Origin: Zygnema cylindricum
Taxonomy: Eukaryota; Streptophyta; Zygnematophyceae; Zygnematales; Zygnemataceae
NCBI GenBank assembly: GCA_037447655.1
Contig: JBBHKE010003508.1
Location: 1-25,663 of the forward strand
Direction of reading: 5' to 3'
Length of the DNA stretch: 25,663 nucleotides
Under the pieces are notes generated by a model. The model searched no databases. It was not told where the DNA came from and worked only from the letters and a program-made list of their open reading frames with translations. This document shows positions 9,977-19,270 of the stretch, piece after piece. The position numbers and the translations under genes were made by a program. The stretch's first letter is position 1. Each line of letters begins with the position of its first letter.

Positions 9977-11293
9977 TCAGCTAGTCCTTTCCGTTTCCCA
10001 CCTATGGGCTTCTTGCTCAGCTAGGTATAATGCAATATCTTTCCGAAGACCTTCATTGACATCAACTGTTTTAAGATATCCCTTATCTTTATAGTCCTTA
10101 GCGTAATGATATAGACCTCCGCATTTAAAACAAGTGACTTTCTTTTTCGGTTTTGTGCACAATTTGTTGAAATGTCCCTCCTTTCCACATTTATAACAGT
10201 TAATTTTCTTCAGTTGTGCACACTCAAATGCACTATGACCTCTTTTATGATAGACAGTGCATGTGGGAATGATAAGATTGGGTTTTTGAGCATTAATACT
10301 TGGTTTACGACTCTTAATGTATCCCCCTCTATTGTGAAATTTGTTTCGTGCATTAACACTCTGTCCATCTCTCTGATTTCCCTTGAAGTTTTTCTACCTA
10401 TTTACCAGACCAGCATTTAGACCCTCTTCCACAAATTCCTCCTCACTCCACTCTAATACTTTATTCAAATTACCCTTGAGTGATCGAGATTCCCGATTAT
10501 ACCCCAATTGATCCTCTAATTTCAATGACTTATCTTGTAATTCCTTCAAATTAATTAATTCTTGATGTTTCAGTTCTGATTTTAGTACACAATTCAGATA
10601 GTTCAATAAATGCAACTAAGCCATTTGATCAGTCAAACCTATGACATGAATGCTTGTTGAGTGAAATTCCACAATATAATCTTTCACAGATCGAGTCTGC
10701 TTACACTTCAACAACTTTTCTTCCATTCTAGATTTATAAGTGACAGACAAGAAACGCGATTGATCTCGGTCGTAAAAGATTCCCAATCAGCATCATCAGA
10801 AATCAAATTAGACCTCTTTTGAGTGTAATACAAAATCTGAGCATCACCTATCAAATAGCTACTAGCAAAAGAAGTGTAATCATCACGATCACAATTTCTA
10901 GATTCCAAATAATACTCCATATGAAAAATCCAAGCATCTAACTCATTAATCTTCTTACCATCAAAGGATGGTGCCTCAATAATAGACAACTTCAGATCTC
11001 TTATTTTCTAGGTCTATTGTGATCATCATCCCTAATACTAACATTTCTCTTACCACTTCACCCTTTTGGTTATTAACATCATTTTTGGTGTGAATTAAAT
11101 TAATTAGCTCATCCAGTTTCTGATTTGAAACATTCCCATTTTCCTTAACATCCTTCAATTCCCTTTTCAATTTAGATATTGTTTCATCCACAACAGCAAC
11201 ATGATTATTAAATCTTTTGACCAATTTCACAGTACGTTTCTTCAAAACATTAAAAGTATTATCCATTTCACGTTTCCATGCAGAATTTGCCAT
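9977..11293 (-). pseudogene. Gypsy gag with three tandem zinc knuckles
   Basis: The likely start is the Met at 11293 (MANSAWKREM), followed by a Lys/Glu-rich helical N-terminus. A frame change at about 10985 leads to APSFDGKKINELDAWIFHMEYYL and GDAQILYYTQKR, the retrotransposon gag (capsid) pattern. After further breaks, about 10240-10090 encodes three consecutive CCHC-type knuckles. The first has Tyr at the second Cys (CTVYHKRGHSAFEC). The second is intact (CYKCGKEGHFNKLC). The third ends in Tyr instead of Cys (CFKCGGLYHYAKDY). The role would be capsid formation and RNA packaging; no full-length product can be made. Confidence 0.87.
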
Positions 11294-12061
11294 TATCAAA
11301 AAATGAAATCGAGCAAAAAAAAAGATAGAATATAATTTCCCAAATAAATTTGCTGAAGGTTTGAAGTCCTCAGATTGCTCCAATCCAAGACTTCCTCTCC
11401 TTAACAAATCCTTGGGAAAAAAAAAGATCGAAATCTGAAAAACCAATAAGAAAATGAAGTAAGTTAGTACAAATTGAATTCTTCAATTTCCCAAATATTG
11501 ATGCAAAAAGGTAAGAATTTCCCCACAAATTTTGCAACAGCAAAATTGAAAGCTCTCTAAGGTAAGAGTCAACCATAAATTTTGCAATAGCAAAATTGAA
11601 AAGCTCTCAAAGGTAACAATTTAGAGTTTAAAAGTTTTAAGTCATTTCTACACTCTTTGGCTTTTGAAGAAGTAAAGTACTCCACTTTCCTTCTCCTCCA
11701 TTAGTCAATTTCCCATTTCCCACTAATCAGGATATTTTAATCTCTAATCTTCACATCCTCATCCTTCACGGCTTCAAGCCCTCCCTCTATATATGAATCA
11801 TCGCTAAGAGAAGGCAAGTTTATTTGGCCTCTATGTAATTGGAGTGAGTTTCAATGGTGGATACACTTCCCACCGTGCCTTAGTCCTTAGGACCTAAGCA
11901 CGCCCCACATCTAACCAGTAGCCGCTGGCAGTGTGATCACTTAGTTTCCCTCCAATCCCCTACCACTTCACATTGTGGTTCCACTAACACACGTCAGAGC
12001 ACACTCACCGGTCACAGTAGTCGATTTTCGATGCGAAAACTTCTCTCGGTTTCTAACCAAA
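11294..12061 (-). other. Gypsy 5' leader between PBS and gag
   Basis: About 770 bp of non-coding sequence separates the primer binding site from the gag Met. Frames in it (for example 11576-11370) have no family motif. It contains a 50-bp tandem duplication carrying a perfect hairpin, listed separately. Confidence 0.7.
11527..11626. repeat. 50-bp tandem duplication with perfect hairpin in each copy
   Basis: Two direct copies (11527-11576 and 11577-11626) each contain the stem AATTTTGC/GCAAAATT around a 4-base loop, AACA in the first and AATA in the second. The stems are identical in both. They lie in the retrotransposon leader, where dimerisation or packaging hairpins usually sit; that role is only inferred. 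Confidence 0.8.
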
Positions 12062-12073
12062 GCTTTGATACCA
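12062..12073 (-). other. Primer binding site, initiator tRNA-Met type
   Basis: The minus strand reads TGGTATCAAAGC two bases after the end of the 5' LTR. It differs by one base from TGGTATCAGAGC, the common plant PBS complementary to the 3' end of initiator tRNA-Met. This fixes the element's orientation and the inner LTR edge at 12076. Confidence 0.92.
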
Positions 12074-12075
12074 TA

Positions 12076-13782
12076 TGTAATATGATCTCCTACATCTCAG
12101 AAAATCCCATTACTACCACGGATTTCAACCACACAATCCACACATTGGAAAATACACATCCACATTGGTAAACACTCACATAAGGATAAACTCTAAATTA
12201 GAAGAAGCTTCTATCCACATAACTTTAGCTTGGTCTATTGCCCTCGTGGCTCAACCCTTATTTTAAAGTGTTTTCCACTACTCATCACTCTTAATCATTT
12301 TATCTCTTAACTACTAAAACACTTCTTAGTTAGTAAGAGATTTCAGTGCAAAAATGTCATAGCTCCAATTTGGTTTTAATCACTCAAGACCAAGATTAGT
12401 CAGAATTTCCACAAACTTTTCCCAAAGAAAATATATAATTACTCTTCTCTTAGACTTTCCTATTTATCCATCATCGCCTTGGACTAGCCAAGTCAAAGTC
12501 AACTCTCCGTTGAGTAGGTTTTACTAGGGTCAATCATTGATCAGCTAGGACTCAGACTAACTAATGCAAAAACGTGTGAAATCTCTTTCTAACTACGTAG
12601 GATTTACTAACCAATCAAACGCTACATTTCACTACATAACATTTATGTGCAAAAGTGGGCGCCAAACGAAACGCGACTTCGCACGAACGTGCGTCGCAAA
12701 TTTCACACGCGAAACTAACTACGAAATTCCAATAAGGGAAAGTGACGTTGCGCACTAAAAATTGTAAGAAACGAACCATCATGCGTACCAAACGAAATAT
12801 TGATTCATTTGGTACTTTTTAAACGTGCGCTTGAAATTACGAGGCTAGTTTGACCCTTAATCCGTTATAATGAACACCCACTTGTTATTTTGACCACGCG
12901 GTGTCGCCTAAATATACTAATCGCTATTTCTTTTAAAATCTTAGTTGTCCTATTCGTACGGATTTGGATTTTTTTCCGAAAACTACGTAGTATTCGTGAC
13001 TTTTATATTTTTCGTAAAATTCGTTTAGTTTTCGCTGTACGAACATGTACGAAAATGTACGAAAAACATAATCATAGAAAATCCTTAGAAAATCTTAAAA
13101 TGTACGAAAAATTTACAGATATGTACGGCAGTGTACGAAAAGTGTACCCTACAAAACCTAGTGGTACGACAAATCTTAGACAGCCGTTTTAAAATATAAA
13201 AGAAAGTACGGCAATGTATTTTAGAAAGTATAAACTCTAAAATCCCCTTTTAATTACCTTAATATGAACAAAAATGTACGACCAGTGTACGTAGCTGTAC
13301 GAAAAGTGTAGCGCAACAGTACTTAAATATACAAGAATGTACGAGAATGTACCTTACAAACACTAAAATATATAACCCTAAAAGATACGGAAAATACGGA
13401 CGATGTACGTACATGTATGAAAAGTGTGGGGCAGTTATACTCAAACATACGGAATCTAAAGAAATGTACTCTAAAGCCCTAAAATTCCGTTAAATAACTT
13501 TAAAAAGTGCGAAAATGTACGAACATTGTCAGTAAATGTACGGAAATGTACTCGTACGTAGTCAGGTACGCATTTTATAACATTTTTTTCATCCTTAACT
13601 GCGTATCGTGCGTAGTATTCCCGCATTTGTTTCGTGCTTATTATGCGCACGGGACAACTATGTTTAAAATACAACTCCAAATCGTACGATTCTTTCGCGG
13701 ACGTCTTCCAAAATCAAAAATTTATATTCATAACACTTAAATACCCATTTATGAACAAGTTCGATCCACTTTTACTGTTACA
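12076..13782 (-). repeat. 5' LTR of the Gypsy element (interrupted)
   Basis: It starts TGTAATATGATC on the + strand, ends ACTGTTACA and is followed by the AACCT target duplication. It holds a hAT-like MITE at 12940-13662. Without the MITE and its 8-bp duplication it is 976 bp, close to the 967 bp of the solo LTR. A GATAAATAG-like AT box shared by the three LTR copies (here at about 12465 in reverse) may be the promoter. Confidence 0.93.
12940..13662. mobile_element. hAT-like MITE (723 bp) packed with TGTACG repeats
   Basis: The ends are short inverted repeats, CTTAGTTGTCC on the left and GGGACAACTATG on the right (that is, CATAGTTGTCCC inverted). They are bounded by the 8-bp direct repeat TTTAAAAT (12932-12939, 13663-13670). 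The other LTR copy has the uninterrupted site (TTTTAAAATACAACTCC at about 6136), which proves the insertion. An 8-bp duplication is the mark of hAT elements. The interior contains about 14 TGTACG copies, mostly in one orientation and often followed by AAAA. No transposase is encoded; short frames of 60-100 codons here are chance. Confidence 0.87.
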
Positions 13783-13907
13783 AACCTTACCTTAAATAGT
13801 ATTATGAAAAATTTAGAATCATTTACTCTATTTAAAGTGATAGAGTCGAAATTTAGGTCGACCGAATTAACGTTATTTACTCTAATTACGATTCGCGGTG
13901 TACTGTA

Positions 13908-14844
13908 GTCGTGAGTCTACTAAATTAGGGTAACGTTCCATCTGGCAAAAAGTGGGGAAGTTTACAATAATCCGCGACTATCTGTACCAAATCGTACCGC
14001 TTATTTTGTTTTTATACGGAAAACAACATTAAAAAGAATCTTGCCAATAATCTCTAAAGGTCTTGGAGGTAATAATGACCGTCGAATGTTCATATGCGAG
14101 GCGTTCGCTTCATTTTTCTCTGTAATTGTTAACCCACCTCTAGGAGGTGGGTTGGTAGATACACAAAAAAAAAATTCATGACACGCTGGACGATTATGCT
14201 ACGTGTAATGATGTAAAACCAACGAAAGTTGACGAAGATTGCACATGACACGCGCTTTCAAAAATACAACTGAAAATAAAAATGTAATTTCATAACATTC
14301 ATTCGTCACGCTATTTTCAGTAACTTTTGGTTGTCACACTATTTCCCTCAAAGGACTTTCGTTATGTTTGAAAACAGAAACCCTAAAAAATGAGTTGGCG
14401 TAAAGATTAGCGTCTGCAAAAAGTATAAAGTTCTGTCATATGATGATGTTGTATGATGATTTCTTACGCAGGTACATGGTACGCAAAATAAAATTTGAAG
14501 TTAAGTTTGTCGGTGTTAAAGATCTGAAAGATATCCAATATTAGATCGTAACTTGCGTGCCGCCAATCAATTTAGAACACGTGGTTTACAGACTCTTCGT
14601 GATAGAACATCGACTCACCCGGGCTATAAAGTTGGTCATATAATTACAAAAACGTCTGATGGAACTTCACATTTATTCGCCTAACGGAAGGCAATCGATT
14701 ACAAAGCAAAGGTCGCAAATGTCAAAATTTTAGATAACCGAAACCGACCGTTTTTCTTTTTCAAAATCTGAGTACCTGATGTTGCTTTTGGACAACCATC
14801 TAAGCAATCGGAGGAATCCCCCGCAGCCACAAACATATTTGACT
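13908..14844. other. Intergenic stretch without recognisable genes
   Basis: No coding frame, TIR pair or LTR is recognisable. The only clear structure is a perfect hairpin at 14131-14153, with arms AACCCACCTC and GAGGTGGGTT and a TAG loop. Confidence 0.55.
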
Positions 14845-14908
14845 TAGCGCAGGCAATCACTAGATGGACACTAACATAGCGCAGGCAATCACTAGATGGA
14901 CACTAAGA
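14845..14908. repeat. 32-bp tandem duplication
   Basis: Two almost identical copies begin TAGCGCAGGCAATCACTAG (14845-14876 and 14877-14908). The second ends at a TATA-like sequence 14 bp further on. Confidence 0.88.
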
Positions 14909-14921
14909 TAGACCACAGAGG

Positions 14922-14929
14922 TATAAATA
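14922..14929 (+). promoter_or_regulatory. Possible TATA box
   Basis: TATAAATA in the context GAGGTATAAATAGGAG is a strong match to the plant or retroelement TATA consensus. A start about 30 bp downstream would produce a transcript containing the hairpins at 15024-15119. No coding frame follows. It could equally be the promoter of an undetected LTR. Confidence 0.4.
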
Positions 14930-15023
14930 GGAGATTGGGAGATGAATAGATAGGATACAATCAAATCAACATTATAATAGACAAGATAGTTGTTGTTCAG
15001 CTTATAATAAAAAAACTACTCAA

Positions 15024-15119
15024 GGGGTCATTTAGCGAAAGCTAAGGTGAGCCCCCAAAGAGATTACAATGAAGTTCAGACACTTGTAATCCCTAATCTC
15101 AACTGACACTAAAGTTGAG
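15024..15119 (+). other. Three consecutive hairpins, possible structured RNA
   Basis: Hairpin 1 is GGGG (15024-15027) with CCCC (15052-15055), enclosing TTAGC-GAAA-GCTAA, a perfect stem closed by a GNRA tetraloop. Hairpin 2 is GATTACAA (15062-15069) with TTGTAATC (15084-15091). Hairpin 3 is CTCAACT (15098-15104) with AGTTGAG (15113-15119). I recognise no RNA family; the hammerhead core is absent. They are about 100-200 bp downstream of the TATA-like box. Confidence 0.4.
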
Positions 15120-15121
15120 TT

Positions 15122-16304
15122 CTTAACTACTCTCTATGGCTAATCTGTACACTAAATATAATGATGTGAAATGTCTATGAAGTCTACACTCTTGTAATCT
15201 CACTAAATAATGTGTAACAAAGTGTTCTCTTCTGAAAGCATCTCTTGTGCATCATAAGCCAAATGCTTTGATTCCTTAAGCCTTAATGAAATGCTTGTCT
15301 TACATGCCCATTTATCTGTGGTGATATGCCTCATGGAGTGGTGGATTGTGGTCCAATGGATGAATGGCATGTGTTTTTGTGTCCTCCATAAGTGTGTCCA
15401 ATGAGGACGCTCGGTTTTGTCCTCTATCACATGATTTTCGGTTGGAAATCGTCACGTGTGACGTCTTGTCACATATCGGTATTGTAGTCCCGATTTTGGT
15501 ATGTACGTGGTCAAATATTGGTTCACTGAAAGTATCGCCAAACGCGATATATTGCTAATGGTACAACAGTCCCAAATGGCCTTGAATCATGCATCTCGGC
15601 TTAAATTGGTATCGCACAAAATCTTACTTTTCAACACCCGACGCCAGACCGGGTTATGTCACGCTTCTAAATTATTATCCGTTACCAAAAACGCGTTTAC
15701 GAAAATAAAAGTTAACCGAAACTAACCGTACTCGCCCGCACCCGAATAAGGACAAAATTAGTGGTACATCTCCCGTATACCTTCCACGATAACAAGAGTA
15801 CAAAGTATAATAATGTTCGATTGTATGGAGAGTACACAATTTTCATTTTTTTTCGTTTTTTGCTTACCCGTTTGTAACAAATTTTATTTCCCGTGTGAAT
15901 CAACCGCCGGAAACCGCCCGGCCCCCCAAATTTGGGACCCGAATGCGTTTCGTATCCGACGCGGGCGGTTGGTTAAGGGTCGGTCACGGTTACGGTTGAC
16001 CGTTTACCACTTTTGCTACAAAGTACACTTGGAGGAAATATGTTCCAATCCACTACCCCGTGAATCGTTACTACTGTATTGATGATAACGGTGGTGTTTC
16101 ACGCAGGTTCAAACGTACGGTAACTATGATTTTGCCACGTAGGATTATTCTACGATTATTTTTAGGTCACTAGACGGGGTTAACCAATCAGAAAGTGGTT
16201 TAAGAAATTGAGTTATAGCTCGAATCTCAATTTTATTTTCTTGCATTTATAACTTTTTGTCGGTCTTGTGAATTGGAGCCTACTGTTATAGGTTAGAACC
16301 CTAA
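15122..16304. other. Intergenic stretch, nothing recognised
   Basis: Several frames of 60-90 codons exist on both strands (for example 15203-15430 minus and 15813-16082 plus), but none shows a motif, a homologous pattern or codon regularity. I call no gene. Confidence 0.5.
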
Positions 16305-17479
16305 GGGTGCGTCTCCATGTGCCTAAGTACAGGTTTTTTTCTGTCGTTTTCCTATTATACTTAGAGTCGTACCGCGTAAGTTTTATGCGTACAAAAACAT
16401 AGATAAAATGAAAAGTACATTTTGCATCATCATAGAATTTAAGATGTACTACATGTTGTCGTCTTGTGTTCTTTGACCCACAACCACGCCAAAAAATGTC
16501 GTCTTCAAGCTTTTCTTTAAAACACAAGGAAGATGTGTTTTAATACAAAGTATTTTCCAAAAACAAATAGGAACACGTATTCGCACGTGTAAAATTGTTT
16601 GCACAAATTTCAAATGAATTCAAGTGACGGCGAAAGGTACAATATTCGTTATTTTTGCCCGTTTACGTCCATCAAAGTACACAGTTCGTTTTGTTTTGTC
16701 GCGTTTCGTTCAGTACATATTTTTCCATTCCAGGGGTCTGGAAATTCTGATGCCATTTGACGAAATCGTGAGAAATCTTTGAGGGCGCCCTAGCAAGCCG
16801 CACACGCCGCCTCTCTCACGCATCCTTGCATTCTCGGCTTCAAACATCACTATTTTTCGTCCTTCCACCAGGCGGCTTTACGTTGACCGATAGGAAGCTA
16901 GAGAAAACTTTTTTTGCCTTAATAAAATAAAAACCCACAATTATCATTGCTATGTTTTTTAACCCGGACAAAGGCGAAATTTTACTATGATTATTATGAT
17001 TATTTTTATTTGATTTTCTTTATTATCTTTAATTCTTTGCACATGAATGGAAAAATCAATAAATCCACTGGGAGTTTAAAAAAAAAAAAAAAATTTTGGT
17101 GATTTTATCAAATATGAGATAGGTTTCTCATATAGGAAACGAGATTCAAAGCGCCTAGAAATTGCCAAAAAGATAACCTCACAGGGAAGGCAGTGTTAGC
17201 CATGGACATTATCTATGGACAAAGGGTGGAAAAGGTAAATGTCTACAAATGTCACATAAAATTATGCGGCGTCACTGACAAGTTTTGAACAATTAGGTGC
17301 GTAATCACAAATTGTAGACGTTGACAGAAGTCACAGGCATTGTCAACGTATACAATTGTCACACTTTTAAGTAACAATTTTTTTTGTTACACATAGGGAC
17401 ACATGAAATCCGGGTTCGCCGGATCTACGCTAAATAACAAAGTTATTCCTGTGAGTTTCAAGTACATAGAGACGCACCC
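16305..17479. mobile_element. PIF/Harbinger-like TIR element (1,175 bp), non-autonomous
   Basis: The left end reads GGGTGCGTCTCCATGT. The right end inverted reads GGGTGCGTCTCTATGT, one mismatch in 16, with similarity continuing a few bases. TAA flanks both ends (16302-16304 and 17480-17482). GGG-starting TIRs with a 3-bp TWA duplication are typical of PIF/Harbinger (Tourist) elements. The interior has no transposase frame. It contains an A15-type homopolymer near 17080 and is otherwise unremarkable. A hAT reading is less likely because no 8-bp duplication is seen. Confidence 0.75.
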
Positions 17480-17482
17480 TAA

Positions 17483-17922
17483 ATTTTAAAAGGAAAATCC
17501 GTCACAAACGAAGCATGTAAGCAGATGTCTCTCGTCGTTGTCTTTTTCGCGCGGAGATTCTAGATAGATTATTTTGTCGTTTTTTGCTATAATTGATATC
17601 TGTGAAAATCTTTGGTTGGACGTGTGTCTAGGGTAGTTTGTAGTGTTTCAATAGTTAAGTTTTGTTGTAGTTGCTTTATTTCTTTTCTTTTAGGCTTTTA
17701 AAGCACTTTTGTTGTGCTTTCAGTCCTTTTTTGTCTTTAACCTTTGTTGGTCATCAATTCTTTTTAGTGACAATCATGTTTTGTACTTTGATGGTATTAC
17801 CATCGCGTTTTTGGAAATAAAATCTATTTCTTTCGTGTGAACCGTCACAAGCAAAAAGCACAGAGTAAAGAGCTACACCTTGTATCTCTATTAGTGTTGA
17901 TGTTTTTCTTCATTTTTTGCCA
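17483..17922. other. Spacer between two TIR elements
   Basis: T-rich sequence on the + strand with no recognisable coding region or repeat structure. Confidence 0.5.
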
Positions 17923-17930
17923 CTTCAAAC

Positions 17931-18296
17931 CATAGTTCAAAAGTAGGTGAAAGTAGGCCCATACAATATGCCTATTGTACGCAAAACATACAATATGACC
18001 TTAAGACCCATATTGTATTGGTCGCAAAATGAAAAGAAAAATAGTAACAGGGTTGAGTTGCACATCATTCGATAGGGATATAAACGTCATGTCTAAATTT
18101 TGAAAAACATTCGGACAAAAAAATATTTTTTTGTGAGTTTTGAGGTACTTTTTATTTAAACCGTCGGATTTGGGCAATCGGATGGTCGCTGATCAAAGTA
18201 GCAATCTAAGAAGATCACATGAAAAGCCCATAACACAACTTACAATAAAGGCGCCTACAAAAGGCCTACAATAGAAACGCCTACTTTTGAACTATG
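17931..18296. mobile_element. hAT-like MITE (366 bp)
   Basis: The left end reads CATAGTTCAAAAGTAGG and the right end is its exact inverted copy. The perfect 8-bp direct repeat CTTCAAAC flanks the element (17923-17930, 18297-18304). Inside the left end are further inverted pieces (CAATATG/CATATTG). TIR sequence and an 8-bp duplication together indicate a hAT-type non-autonomous element. The first seven bases, CATAGTT, are shared with the right end of the unrelated-looking element at 12940-13662. Confidence 0.9.
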
Positions 18297-18457
18297 CTTC
18301 AAACATCTTTTCTCCGTACACACTTGTCAGATTATTTATCTGACGGTTACGATTGAAAGACAAGATTCTCACCTTTCGATTGCCGATCTACAATCAAAAA
18401 ATGGGACAAATATGTACGGACAAAATATTTTATTAAGTGGCTAAAAAAACATTCACA

Positions 18458-18478
18458 CTAATAGCGATAAACAGTATA
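18458..18478. repeat. Degenerate Tc1/mariner-like MITE end
   Basis: CTAATAGCGATAAACAGTATA matches the right end of the MITE at 3219-3743 at 17 of 21 positions. Two of the four differences are G to A. No left partner was found, so it is either a relic or chance. Confidence 0.4.
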
Positions 18479-18588
18479 ATCGCCCGAGACTATCCGACAA
18501 GGAATCACTCCCTAATCAAAAGAGAAAGGAGAAATCAACAAATCAATTTTGTGCCACGTGTCGAAAAGACAAATCGTGTAAAAGCTGC

Positions 18589-18603
18589 GGTTGATCCTGC
18601 CAG
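18589..18603 (+). other. 15-base match to the 5' end of 18S rRNA
   Basis: GGTTGATCCTGCCAG is identical to the near-universal eukaryotic 18S rRNA 5' sequence (CTGGTTGATCCTGCCAG). The flanks do not continue the rRNA convincingly, so this is not an rRNA gene. It may be a relic fragment or an 18S-derived element. Confidence 0.5.
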
Positions 18604-18902
18604 CAATTATGACATATAACAAATTTAGAATACGATAGTAACATGTAATACTATCCGTAAAATCGCAACCGCATTAGATTATCTTTTGCTACTGTAACAA
18701 TCGAATTAAATTCGTATTGTAACCGATCAACATGGATGCCTTAATGCGGCGCCGGCCTTCAAAATTTTAAATTTAGTAATTTACGGATGACGGTCCTTAA
18801 AAACTACATCAGCGGGTATATCTGTACGGCGTATCAAAATATTTATTACCTTACCGTATGAAAGGACTGTACCTGAACGTAATCACTGAATCACGTTGCC
18901 CA

Positions 18903-18948
18903 GATTTGTACGGAACCTGGACGACAATTTGTACGGGATCTGGACTGA
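18903..18948. repeat. 23-bp tandem duplication containing TTGTACGG
   Basis: GATTTGTACGGAACCTGGAC and AATTTGTACGGGATCTGGAC lie 23 bp apart. They are two diverged direct copies about 320-370 bp upstream of the gene start. Confidence 0.7.
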
Positions 18949-19080
18949 CTGGTCACTGCAGCAAACTGCTATTACCTGCCGCTAACTGCCTGTTTCGTAT
19001 GCGTCCACGCCTTTATTAAAAAATCCCGTCGAAGGCCTTAGAAAGGCATTCGAAGGCGCGCGGGAATTGAAGGTTGTTGT

Positions 19081-19120
19081 TTTTTTTCTCTCTCTCTCTC
19101 TTTTTTTTTTCTCACTCCTT
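19081..19120 (+). promoter_or_regulatory. CT-rich patch upstream of the gene
   Basis: A run of T then CTCTCTCTC then T lies 150-190 bp before the start codon. Pyrimidine patches of this kind are common in plant core promoters and 5' leaders. No clear TATA box is visible nearby. The assignment is tentative. Confidence 0.35.
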
Positions 19121-19270
19121 ACTTTTATTTTCCCCTTTTTCTTCTTAAAGTCTCGAAGGATATTCTGTTCTCTGACCATTCACGTTGGGTATTTTCTAAA
19201 TTCTATTAGTTAAAGGAAAACTACATTCTATAATTTTGTATAGATATTTTTTTTCAAGTCTCGATTAAAG

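Larger units (their letters stand above)
4251..13782 (-). mobile_element. Ty3/Gypsy chromovirus-like LTR retrotransposon, decayed
   Basis: Complete boundaries are visible. LTRs beginning TGTAA and ending TTACA lie at both ends, and the 5-bp target duplication AACCT lies at 4246-4250 and 13783-13787. The element reads on the minus strand: 5' LTR, PBS, leader, gag, protease, RT, RNase H, integrase, chromodomain-like tail, PPT, 3' LTR. That order (integrase after RNase H) is Ty3/Gypsy. It is 9,532 bp with two later insertions; without them it is about 7.8 kb. Over about 170 bp of aligned LTR I counted roughly 14 mismatches (about 8%), so it is old, in keeping with frameshifts and stops in every coding region. 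Confidence 0.95.
3744..13905. mobile_element. Third Tc1/mariner-like MITE, split by Gypsy element
   Basis: The left end (3744, first base C changed to T) reads TAGTACACCGCGAATCG and continues TAATTAGAGTAAA. The right end at 13905 is the inverted copy of this, finishing CGGTGTACTG, and TA flanks both sides (3742-3743, 13906-13907). The two halves, 3744-4250 and 13788-13905, are separated by the complete Gypsy insertion. Removing that and one 5-bp duplication leaves an element of about 0.62 kb. Its interior has repeated TTAGAGT and ACTCTAA motifs, as in the two neighbouring MITEs. Confidence 0.8.

Noticed and set aside
15024-15060. Hammerhead ribozyme
   Set aside because: The GAAA tetraloop stem is present, but the required CUGAUGA core is absent on both strands.
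15203-15430. 75-codon minus frame with His/Trp-rich middle
   Set aside because: I could match it to no retroelement or gene family, and length alone is within chance expectation.
18589-18603. 18S rRNA gene
   Set aside because: The similarity stops after 15 bases; the following conserved rRNA blocks are missing.
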